From Acidobacteriaceae bacterium (GTDB taxonomy: Bacteria > Acidobacteriota > Terriglobia > Terriglobales > Acidobacteriaceae): DNA of 11,750 nt. Position 1 is the first letter of the stretch. Each line of letters opens with the position of its first letter. The translations under genes were made by a program, and so were the position numbers. The stretch is taken from contig JASHUF010000270.1 in the NCBI GenBank assembly GCA_030040175.1, positions 1-11,750 of the forward strand. The letters are read 5' to 3'. Positions 5,436-11,750 of the stretch are shown here, piece after piece. The notes below the pieces were generated by a model. It was given only the letters and a program-made list of their open reading frames with translations, did no database searches and was not told the DNA's origin.

Positions 5436-6275
5436 TCAACTGGGCTCGCGGGGCTTGAAGTAGCAGGCGCCGCCGGAGAGGACCGGGGTCCAGAGCGAGA
5501 GATCGGCAGGCTGCTCGCTGGAGCCGAGAATGAGGACGCCGTCGGGTGAAAGCAGGCTATGGATGCCGGTGAGCAGCGCGCGGCGGTGTTCCTGAGAAAA
5601 ATAAAGCATGACGTTGCGCAGGAGAATGACGTCGAAGCGATCGGAGGCGCGGCTGAAGGGCAGCCGCGGGCCACAGATATTGGCCTGGCGGAAGTGACAG
5701 AGACTGCGCAGCGCAGGTTTCACCATCCAGGCTTCGCCCTGGCCTTCAAAATAGCGCAGGACGTGGCGGGCGGCGAGGCCGCGGTCGATCTCGATGCGGT
5801 TGTACAGCCCGGCCCGGGCGCGCTCGATGGCCTGGTTCGAAATGTCGGTGCCTTCGACGCGGATGTTCCAGCCGGCGAGCGACGCCGAGCGATCGAGAAG
5901 GAGCATGGCGAGACTGTAGACCTCCTGGCCGGTGGAGCAGGCGGCACACCAGAGGCGCAGAGTGCGCCAGGAGCGGCGGGCCTCGATCAACCGGGGCAGC
6001 AACTCCCGGCGCAGGACTTCGAAGGGGTGGCCATCGCGGAAGAAGCTGGTTTCCTTGATGGTCATGGCCTCGGCGACGGCGTGCTCGAGAAGGGGATTCT
6101 TCTGCGCGCGGAGATGATGGACGAGCTCGCCGATGCGGGTCATCCCCTGATTGCGCAGCAAGGCGGAGAGACGGGATTCAAAGAGGTAATCGTGGGCAGG
6201 GTCAAGGACATTTTGCGAGAGGCCGAAGACGAGTTTGCGGAGATAGGAGTAGTCGGCGCTTGCCGTCGGATCCAT
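5436..6275 (-). CDS. cheR: CheR, chemoreceptor glutamate methyltransferase
   Basis: 279 residues. CheR uses S-adenosylmethionine to methylate glutamates on chemoreceptors, opposing CheB during adaptation. An N-terminal helical domain (about 1-75) leads into MTIKETSFFRD (71-81), the CheR signature. The SAM-binding loop WCAACSTGQEVYS (109-121), EGTDIS with Asp144, and LLRNVMLYFS (about 218-227) complete the Rossmann methyltransferase. ATG 6275 lies 2 nt after the cheB stop, with GGGG 7 nt upstream. An upstream in-frame start at 6329 would overlap cheB by 52 nt and add 18 residues unlike the family, so it was not used. It is the last gene of the che operon and converges with the ligase gene across a 495-bp repeat-rich gap. 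Confidence 0.93.
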   Translation of the reverse strand: MDPTASADYSYLRKLVFGLSQNVLDPAHDYLFESRLSALLRNQGMTRIGELVHHLRAQKNPLLEHAVAEAMTIKETSFFRDGHPFEVLRRELLPRLIEARRSWRTLRLWCAACSTGQEVYSLAMLLLDRSASLAGWNIRVEGTDISNQAIERARAGLYNRIEIDRGLAARHVLRYFEGQGEAWMVKPALRSLCHFRQANICGPRLPFSRASDRFDVILLRNVMLYFSQEHRRALLTGIHSLLSPDGVLILGSSEQPADLSLWTPVLSGGACYFKPREPS

Positions 6276-6277
6276 GG

Positions 6278-7444
6278 CTATACCCCTATCTTTCGGATTT
6301 CGTGAATCATCCGACGAATTTCCTGACACTGGCGGGAGGCGGCCGCGCGGCCGGCATAGCGGAGAATCTCACCAGCCATGGCCGTAAGAGGGACAATGCG
6401 ATTGACCAGGCCGGCGTTGGCCACCGCGCCGGGCATTCCCCACACGGTGCTGGAGGCTTCGTCCTGGGCAAGCACGGAACCCCCGCGATGCCGGATGAGT
6501 CGGCAGCCGTTGAGACCGTCGGCGCCCATGCCTGTGAGCACCACGGCCAGCACGCCGGCACCGTAAACGCGCGCGGCCGAGCGGAAGAGCACGTCGGCGG
6601 CGGGTCGGCAGTGGTTCTCCGGGGCAGCCTGGGTAAGATGCAGCCGGGGGTGCGCGGCCGAATCGTCGGCCCCTGCCACTTCGAGGTGCCAGTCGCCACG
6701 GGCAATAAACACGGTTCCCGGCGTGACGGGCTCGTCCTCGGCAGCCTCGGCGACGCGCAGGGAGCAGCGGCTGTCAAGACGCTCGGCAAGAAGACGCGTG
6801 AACAGCTCGGGCATGTGCTGCACAACAAGAACGGGAAGGGGAAAGTCCGCCGGAAGCGAGGGGAGAACGGTTTCGAGCGCGGCCGGCCCGCCGGTGGAAA
6901 CAGCGATCACCACGACCGAAGGAGCGGCGCCGGGCGACTGCGGGTTCGCGGCAAAGTGTTCCGGGGCGAGGGAGGGAAACGGCAGCGCCGAGTGCGAAGC
7001 GGCCGGGGATGCGGATGGCGGTTGCGCGGGACGGGTGAGTGCGTGAATTCTGGGAAGCAGGTCGGCGGCCAGAGCGTCCACGGCCTCCTGACGGCTGGCT
7101 TGCGCCAGGGGCTTGGCCACGTAGTCGGAGGCGCCGGCGGCCAACGCTTCCAGCGTGACCTGGGCGCCGCGCCGCGTGAGCGAACTGCACATGACCACCG
7201 GAATCGTGTAGCCGCGCGCGCGCAGGTCGCGCAGAGTGGCCAGGCCGTCCATCACCGGCATATCCACGTCGAGAAGAATCAGGTCGGGACGGGCAGTTTC
7301 GAGGCAGGCGAGCGCGGAAGCGCCGTCGGCCGCGGTGGCAGCCACTTCAAGATGAGGGTCTTTGAAGAGCACGGAGCGCAGCAGGCTGCGGATAACAGCG
7401 GAGTCGTCGACGATCAGGATCCGTTTCCGGCGGCGGAGGGTCAC
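6278..7444 (-). CDS. cheB: CheB, chemoreceptor methylesterase/glutamine deamidase response regulator
   Basis: 388 residues. CheB removes receptor methyl groups once phosphorylated by CheA. The receiver domain (about 7-130) has acidic DD (13-14), phosphoacceptor Asp59 in LLDVDMP, Ser87 and Lys111. A Pro/Ala-rich linker (about 139-175) follows. The esterase domain carries the catalytic triad Ser183 (STGGP), His210 (VVQHMP) and Asp309 (TGMGADG). The GTG start at 7444 is well supported: GGAGG at 7457-7453 with 8-nt spacing, and an in-frame TGA two codons upstream. It lies 58 nt downstream of cheW, with a 21-codon frame in between, and 2 nt upstream of cheR. Confidence 0.94.
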   Translation of the reverse strand: MTLRRRKRILIVDDSAVIRSLLRSVLFKDPHLEVAATAADGASALACLETARPDLILLDVDMPVMDGLATLRDLRARGYTIPVVMCSSLTRRGAQVTLEALAAGASDYVAKPLAQASRQEAVDALAADLLPRIHALTRPAQPPSASPAASHSALPFPSLAPEHFAANPQSPGAAPSVVVIAVSTGGPAALETVLPSLPADFPLPVLVVQHMPELFTRLLAERLDSRCSLRVAEAAEDEPVTPGTVFIARGDWHLEVAGADDSAAHPRLHLTQAAPENHCRPAADVLFRSAARVYGAGVLAVVLTGMGADGLNGCRLIRHRGGSVLAQDEASSTVWGMPGAVANAGLVNRIVPLTAMAGEILRYAGRAAASRQCQEIRRMIHEIRKIGV

Positions 7445-7506
7445 GGCTCAGGCCTCCAGCCGCGCACCCTGCGGCAGCAGCCGGCAGTCAGGGCACGCGC
7501 GTTCAT
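7441..7506 (-). CDS. Possible 21-codon coupling frame between cheW and cheB
   Basis: ATG 7506 overlaps the cheW stop as ATGA, and the frame's TGA (7443-7441) overlaps the cheB start as GTGA. The peptide (MNARALTAGCCRRVRGWRPEP) resembles nothing I recognise. The geometry would let ribosomes pass from cheW to cheB by translational coupling. A GGGAAAG lies upstream of the ATG but about 13 nt away. It may be chance in high-GC DNA. Confidence 0.25.
   Translation of the reverse strand: MNARALTAGCCRRVRGWRPEP
7453..7457 (-). promoter_or_regulatory. Ribosome-binding site of cheB
   Basis: GGAGG on the minus strand, 8 nt before the GTG at 7444. It fixes an otherwise uncertain non-ATG start. Confidence 0.75.
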
Positions 7507-8036
7507 TGATTCGCCGGCTTTCCCTGCGGTTGTTGCGCCTGAGCGGCTTCCAGGCGCAACGGATCGAGCCGCTCGGGATCGAGCATGACGAGGAGATTGC
7601 CGTTGAGCTTGTAGGCGCCGGCGAGCAGCACCCTCGAGCGCTCGTCGAGGATGGAGGGATTGGGCTCGTAGTCGGATGCGGAAACCGTAAGCACTTCGCC
7701 CACCGCATCGACGAGAAGGCCGAAGTTACCGCCCTGCCCGCTCATCACGAGGAAATCCGGCGCGCCGGCGGAGGGCGGCAGACCGAGCAAATGGCGCAGG
7801 TCGACGGTGGTCAGCACATCGCCGCGATAATGCACGAGGCCGCCGATGAAGCCGGGAGCGAGCGGAACCGGGCGGGGGCGAGTGCCGCCGACAATTTCAT
7901 AGATGTGGCGGATGGGCACGCCGAAGAGGGATTCGCCCACGCGCACGGAACAGACTTCTTCGAGCACCGCGGCATTTTCATCTGAGCTCGATGCCAACGT
8001 CCGAGAGTTTGGCGCGTCGCGATCGGGAGCACTCAT
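7503..8036 (-). CDS. cheW: CheW, chemotaxis coupling protein
   Basis: 177 residues. CheW links chemoreceptors to the kinase CheA in the sensory array. After about 25 variable residues comes one CheW (SH3-like) domain: VCSVRVGESLFGVPIRHI, then GFIGGLVHYRGDVLTTVDLR with the GLVHYRGDV core, then GLLVDAVGEVLTV. It ends in a Gln/Pro-rich tail. ATG 8036 overlaps the cheA stop as ATGA and is preceded by GGAGG (8048-8044) at 7 nt. A longer in-frame extension to 8255 reads through the cheA 3' end and gives an Arg-rich artefact. Confidence 0.93.
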   Translation of the reverse strand: MSAPDRDAPNSRTLASSSDENAAVLEEVCSVRVGESLFGVPIRHIYEIVGGTRPRPVPLAPGFIGGLVHYRGDVLTTVDLRHLLGLPPSAGAPDFLVMSGQGGNFGLLVDAVGEVLTVSASDYEPNPSILDERSRVLLAGAYKLNGNLLVMLDPERLDPLRLEAAQAQQPQGKPANQ

Positions 8037-10285
8037 GGGAGAACCTCCGCCACCGGATTCCAGTCGAGGGACGCCTCGCCGGTGAAGGCGAGCGCGGGCA
8101 CGCTGCCGAAGCCGACCACGGCGGTGACGCGCTCGTCGAGCAGGGTGATGCCGCCGGCCGGGATGCCGGCGCCGGCGAGAGAAAGCCTGCCGCCTGCGGC
8201 CGCATCGAGCACTTGCGAGACCACCATACCGATTTGCCGGTTGCCTTTCCGGCAAACGACGACGATGACGGGCGCATGGGAACCGGCGGGTGCGGAAGAG
8301 AGAATGCCGCCGGAATCAACGAGCGGGAGCAATTGGCTGCCCAAGTTAAGAACCGGCCGGCGGCCGACGATCTCGATGCGCGAAAGGGGAAGCTGCTCGA
8401 TGCGCAGCACCTCATCGAGCGGCACGGCTGCGCGGCGGCCCGAGGTTTCGACCAGCAGGTACTCCAATTTCGCGGCGCTGCCTGCGTCTTCATCCGCAGG
8501 CGCGGCGTCTTCTTCGGCTCCGAGAGCAAGGCCGGCTTTCAAGGCGATGGAGCCGGGATCGAGAATGAGCGCAAGATCGGCATTGCCGAGCACGGTCGCG
8601 CCGGAATAAAGACCGATGCCCTTGAGCACAGGAGAGAGAGGCTTGACGACGATTTCTTCGGGATCGGCGAGGCCGTCGACGACCAGGCCGAAGCGGCGGC
8701 CGTCCGCGTTGAGGACAGCGATGAAGCGGTCGCGATCGGAAGCCGGGGCGGGCGCGCACCCGGGCGCGAGCAGGCGGTCGAGAAAGACCAGCGGCAGCAG
8801 TTTTCCGCGAAGACGGTAGAGCGGCGCGTTCTGCATCCACCGGATGGCCGTGGCGGCCTGGCCGTGGGGGATGTGCACCAGCTCAGAAAGCGCGGCTTGC
8901 GGCAGGGCGAAGCTCTGGTCCAGGCTGCGCACGATGAGCGCGGGGACGATGGCCAGCGTGAGCGGAATGCGCAGGCGCAGCGTGGTTCCGTGGCCGGGGC
9001 GGGACTCGATTTCGACCTTGCCGCCGATGCGCTCGACGTTGGTGTGGACCACATCCATGCCCACACCGCGGCCGCTCACGCGGGTGACCGAAGCCGCGGT
9101 GGAAAAACCGGGGAGAAAGAGGAGACGCAGCAGCTCGCGCTCGCTGAGCAGCGCGGCGCGGTCGGGCGTGAGCAGCCCGCGCTCGATGGCTCTGGAGCGA
9201 ACTTTTTCGACGGCGATGCCGGCGCCGTCGTCGGTGACTTCAATGAGGACGTAGCTGCCTTCCTGCAGCGCACGCAGACGCAGCGTGCCTTCGGGATTTT
9301 TGCCCGCGGCTTCGCGCTCCGCGGGCGGCTCGATGCCATGATCGAGGGCATTGCGGACGGCGTGGGTGAGCGGGTCCTTGACGGCTTCGAGCAAACTCTT
9401 GTCGAGTTCGGTCTCCTGGCCTTCCATCTCCAGGCGAACGCGGCGGCCGAGCTCCTGCGACAGGTCGCGCACGGCGCGCGGGATTTTGGAAAAAATGTAA
9501 GAGACCGGCTGCAGGCGCGCTTTCATCACCGCCTCGCGCAGGTCGGCAGTGACCATGTCGAGACGGCGGGAGAGCGCAGTCATGCGCGCATCGGCGGCCG
9601 TGGCCTGGAGCACCTGGTTGCGCGCCAGCACCAGTTCACCGACCAGGTTCATCATGCGATTGAGCAGCGCGACATCGACGCGCAGCGTGCTTTCTGCGGT
9701 TCCTTGAGACGGGGTGTGCGGAGGCGCGGCATCGGCCTGAGCAGGGAGGGCCTGCCCGGCTGCTGAAGAGAACGCAACGGGGGGAGGGGAGGGTTCGGAC
9801 GCGGACGCGGCGGCAGAGTCCGGCGCAGGAGCAGAGGGCACGGGTTGCGCTTTGTGCTTTCGGCGAGCGCCGGCGAGGGCGTGCGCCGGCTGTCTGGCGG
9901 CGGCTAGAGCCGGAGCCTGCAAGCGATCGAGCTGGGCAATGAGTTTGCTGTCGTCGCCGGCGCCTTCGCCGGCTTCGGTCTCGATGGCCTTGAGAATTCC
10001 GCGAAGAGCGTCGAGGAGTTTGAGCAGGACGGTTATGATGCGCGCGTCGGCGGGGAGCTTGCCGTCGCGCAGAGCCCCAAGCAGGTTTTCTCCGGAGTGG
10101 GCGAGCTTTTCCAATCGCCCGAAGCCAAGAAATCCCGTGGCCCCCTTGATGGTGTGCACAGAGCGAAAGATCTCCGCAAGAAGCATGGCATCCTGCGGGC
10201 TCTGCTCGAGCTCGGTGAGGCACCGCTCCATGCGGTCGAGTCCCTCCTGGCTCTCGATGAGGAATTCGCGCGTCAGATCGTCCAT
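8033..10285 (-). CDS. cheA: CheA, chemotaxis histidine kinase with two C-terminal CheW-like domains
   Basis: 750 residues. The kinase autophosphorylates and passes phosphate to CheB and to CheY, which is not in this window. Domains: P1 Hpt (about 1-105) with phosphoacceptor His44 in HTIKGATGFLG; an Ala/Pro-rich linker (about 120-205) with no recognisable P2; P3 dimerisation (LLNRMMNLVGELVLARN); P4 ATPase with N box HAVRNALDHG (about 307), DDGAGI (about 352) and GRGVGMDVV (about 405). Then follow P5 (about 448-582) and a second CheW-like segment (about 605-728, EYLLVETSGRRAAVPLDEV... to QIGMVVSQVLDAA). The start was set at ATG 10285, preceded by AGGA at 5 nt; a GTG 27 nt upstream is possible. 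It is the first gene of the operon. Confidence 0.93.
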   Translation of the reverse strand: MDDLTREFLIESQEGLDRMERCLTELEQSPQDAMLLAEIFRSVHTIKGATGFLGFGRLEKLAHSGENLLGALRDGKLPADARIITVLLKLLDALRGILKAIETEAGEGAGDDSKLIAQLDRLQAPALAAARQPAHALAGARRKHKAQPVPSAPAPDSAAASASEPSPPPVAFSSAAGQALPAQADAAPPHTPSQGTAESTLRVDVALLNRMMNLVGELVLARNQVLQATAADARMTALSRRLDMVTADLREAVMKARLQPVSYIFSKIPRAVRDLSQELGRRVRLEMEGQETELDKSLLEAVKDPLTHAVRNALDHGIEPPAEREAAGKNPEGTLRLRALQEGSYVLIEVTDDGAGIAVEKVRSRAIERGLLTPDRAALLSERELLRLLFLPGFSTAASVTRVSGRGVGMDVVHTNVERIGGKVEIESRPGHGTTLRLRIPLTLAIVPALIVRSLDQSFALPQAALSELVHIPHGQAATAIRWMQNAPLYRLRGKLLPLVFLDRLLAPGCAPAPASDRDRFIAVLNADGRRFGLVVDGLADPEEIVVKPLSPVLKGIGLYSGATVLGNADLALILDPGSIALKAGLALGAEEDAAPADEDAGSAAKLEYLLVETSGRRAAVPLDEVLRIEQLPLSRIEIVGRRPVLNLGSQLLPLVDSGGILSSAPAGSHAPVIVVVCRKGNRQIGMVVSQVLDAAAGGRLSLAGAGIPAGGITLLDERVTAVVGFGSVPALAFTGEASLDWNPVAEVLP
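8044..8048 (-). promoter_or_regulatory. Ribosome-binding site of cheW
   Basis: GGAGG on the minus strand inside the end of cheA, 7 nt before ATG 8036. It supports the short CheW start. Confidence 0.75.
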
Positions 10286-10340
10286 TGGGGTCCTACGATC
10301 GCACACGCGCACCTTGGCCCGCGGCGAGCAATCAAGGGGT

Positions 10341-10368
10341 TTATCGGCAAAATGGGCCGCTTACTTGA
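10341..10368 (-). promoter_or_regulatory. Sigma-28 (FliA)-like promoter for the che operon
   Basis: On the minus strand GCCGATAA (10348-10341) is an exact match to the FliA -10 element. TCAAGTAA (10368-10361) lies 12 nt upstream and matches 5 of 8 of TAAAGTTT; the usual spacing is 11. The -10 box is 55 nt from the cheA ATG and points into cheA. If functional, it would place chemotaxis under the flagellar sigma factor. Confidence 0.5.
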
Positions 10369-10513
10369 GCGGAAGGCAGGGCCGCGTTAATTACCGGCGC
10401 GTCGAGCGGCACGGTCGATCACGAGGCCCGAGACCGGCGGCTTTTCGCGACAATCGGGGCCGAGTGTACAGGACGGTGTGGAATGGATTAGCCTCATATC
10501 TCACCCTGCGCCC

Positions 10514-10945
10514 ATGCGCGAACCTGGATCCAAGACGAATCCTCTCGATCCGGCGCTCGAAGAGCTGCTCAAGCGGGCGCGGGAGGCGGCGCAGCGCGCC
10601 TACGCGCCTTATTCGAAGTTCCGCGTAGGAGCGGCGCTCCGGCTCAAGAGCGGCGAGATCGTGACCGGAACCAACGTGGAAAACGTGAGCTACGGCTTGA
10701 CGATCTGCGCGGAGCGCACGGCGCTGGTGCGCGCGGTCGCCGAGTTCGGCCCGGACATTCGCATTGCGGCCGTGGCCGTGGCCAACCTCAACGACGCGGC
10801 CAGCCCACCCTGCGGCGCCTGCCGGCAGGTGCTGGCGGAGTTTGCGCTGCCCGAGGCGCCGGTGGTGTTCCCGGCAGCAGACGGCGTGCGCACCATGGCG
10901 TTTCGCGATCTTCTGCCGCTGGCGTTTGAGATGAAATTGAAGTAG
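10514..10945 (+). CDS. cdd: Cytidine deaminase
   Basis: 143 residues, the usual size of the tetrameric class. It hydrolyses cytidine and deoxycytidine to uridine and deoxyuridine in cytosolic pyrimidine salvage. AYAPYSKFRVGAAL (29-42) and NVENVSYG (54-61) form the substrate pocket. CAERTA supplies zinc ligand Cys65 and catalytic Glu67, and PPCGACRQ supplies zinc ligands Cys100 and Cys103. A GTG at 10478 would add 12 residues (MEWISLISHPAP) with AGGA 4 nt before it. The ATG at 10514 was preferred because it matches family length, though its own ribosome site is poor. The stop lies 12 nt before deoA, so the two are probably co-transcribed. Confidence 0.93.
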   Translation: MREPGSKTNPLDPALEELLKRAREAAQRAYAPYSKFRVGAALRLKSGEIVTGTNVENVSYGLTICAERTALVRAVAEFGPDIRIAAVAVANLNDAASPPCGACRQVLAEFALPEAPVVFPAADGVRTMAFRDLLPLAFEMKLK

Positions 10946-10957
10946 GTCCGGTACTTG

Positions 10958-11750
10958 ATGAAACTTTCTGGCGACGCCCACGACCTCACCGCATCAGCTC
11001 CCCTGCACATAATCGACATCCTCCGCAAGAAGCGGGACGGCGCGGCGCTCACCGCGCGCGAGATTAAGTTTGTCGTAGCCGGTGCGGCTTCGGGCGCGAT
11101 TCCGCCGGAGCAACTGGCGGCGTGGCTGATGGCAGCGTGGATCAGGGGTTTGACGCTCGACGAGACACACGCGCTGACGCTGGCCATGCGCGACTCCGGG
11201 GAGAGGTTTTCGCCGGCGCGGCTGGGCAGGACCGCGGTCGACAAGCACTCTACGGGCGGCGTGGGCGACAAGACCAGCTTTCTGGTGGCGCCGCTGGCGG
11301 CGGCCTGCGGCGTGGTGGTGCCCATGATCAGCGGGCGCGCGCTGGGCCACACCGGCGGTACGCTGGACAAGCTGGAGTCGATCCCCGGCTACCGCACCGC
11401 GCTTTCGCTCACGGAGTTTGAGGCGGTGCTCAAGAAATGCGGCTGCTCGATCGTGGGCCAGACACCGGCGCTGGTGCCCGCCGACCGCGTGCTCTACGCG
11501 CTGCGCGACCGCACGGGGACGGTCGAGAATCCCGGACTCATCTGCGCGTCGATATTAAGTAAGAAGCTGGCCGCGGGGCTGGACGCGCTCATTCTCGACG
11601 TGAAGACGGGCTCGGGCGCGTTTCTGCGCAACGAAAGGGATTCCGCATTTCTGGCGGCGCTGATGGTGGCCACAGCCGAGGCCGCGGGCACGCGCACGGC
11701 GGCGCTGCTCACCGATATGGGCCAGCCGCTGGGACGCGCGGCGGGCAACT
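10958..11750 (+). CDS. deoA: Thymidine/pyrimidine nucleoside phosphorylase, C-terminal part beyond the right edge
   Basis: 264 residues are visible of an enzyme usually about 430-440 long. It phosphorolyses thymidine and deoxyuridine (or, if of the Pdp type, uridine too) to the base and (deoxy)ribose-1-phosphate. The N-terminal helical domain begins IIDILRKKRDG. The phosphate-binding loop KHSTGGVGDKTS (96-107), SGRALGHTGGTLDKLES (from 125) and LDVKTGSGAF (213-222) are the family signatures, and ALLTDMGQPLG near the edge is also typical. ATG 10958 has only a weak TAGG upstream, overlapping the cdd stop, so translational coupling to cdd is plausible. DeoA and Pdp cannot be separated with confidence from this part. 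Confidence 0.92.
   Translation, partial: MKLSGDAHDLTASAPLHIIDILRKKRDGAALTAREIKFVVAGAASGAIPPEQLAAWLMAAWIRGLTLDETHALTLAMRDSGERFSPARLGRTAVDKHSTGGVGDKTSFLVAPLAAACGVVVPMISGRALGHTGGTLDKLESIPGYRTALSLTEFEAVLKKCGCSIVGQTPALVPADRVLYALRDRTGTVENPGLICASILSKKLAAGLDALILDVKTGSGAFLRNERDSAFLAALMVATAEAAGTRTAALLTDMGQPLGRAAGN

Noticed and set aside
6276..6329. Longer CheR start overlapping cheB.
   Set aside because: The extra residues are unlike CheR, and an ATG with suitable spacing lies just after the cheB stop.
8037..8255. N-terminal extension of CheW.
   Set aside because: It would read an Arg-rich frame through the end of cheA; the ATGA overlap and GGAGG site support the start at 8036.
7991..9766. 591-codon plus-strand open frame antisense to cheA.
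   Set aside because: CheA motifs on the minus strand are unambiguous; the antisense frame is a compositional shadow.
10365..10393. Sigma-70 promoter for cdd (TTGAGC, 17 nt, TAATTA).
   Set aside because: The -10 matches the consensus at only two positions; too weak to annotate.

Overview
The window looks like chromosomal DNA of a high-GC bacterium. The style of its repeats (short CCCCA...TGGGG hairpins and 7-9 nt tandem arrays placed inside genes as well as between them) and the gene content suggest an Acidobacteriota-type soil bacterium. That assignment is inference from pattern recognition, not a database match.

Layout. (1) 1-1886, minus strand: the N-terminal 628 codons of an Lhr-type DEAD/DEAH helicase that runs off the left edge. 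All core motifs are intact, but its loops carry several in-frame, repeat-derived insertions. (2) 2052-4940, plus strand, divergent from the helicase: a 962-residue tri-domain lipid enzyme made of an AMP-forming acyl ligase, an acyl carrier domain and a PlsC acyltransferase. It also carries repeat-derived peptides. (3) 4941-5435: a gene-poor convergent gap with two heptamer arrays in opposite orientation, a short decayed reading frame, and two adjacent inverted-repeat modules of about 110 bp. (4) 5436-10285, minus strand: a compact chemotaxis operon cheA-cheW-cheB-cheR (transcribed right to left) with a sigma-28-like promoter upstream of cheA. No cheY and no receptor gene lie in the window. (5) 10514-11750, plus strand: a pyrimidine nucleoside salvage pair, cdd then deoA. 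deoA runs off the right edge.

How the parts work together. CheA, CheW, CheB and CheR are the kinase, coupling protein and two adaptation enzymes of one chemosensory array. The tri-domain enzyme could activate a free fatty acid, hold it on its own carrier domain and transfer it to a lysophospholipid. Cdd deaminates cytidine and deoxycytidine, and DeoA phosphorolyses the resulting deoxyuridine and thymidine.

The most unusual signal is in the left half. At least four palindromic hairpins of two sequence types sit inside two divergent genes. Within each gene the two copies start in the same codon phase, so each encodes a recurring peptide. Around them, 7-, 8- and 9-nt tandem arrays, some in inverted pairs, bracket inserted segments. 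The che operon and the salvage genes appear free of these repeats.
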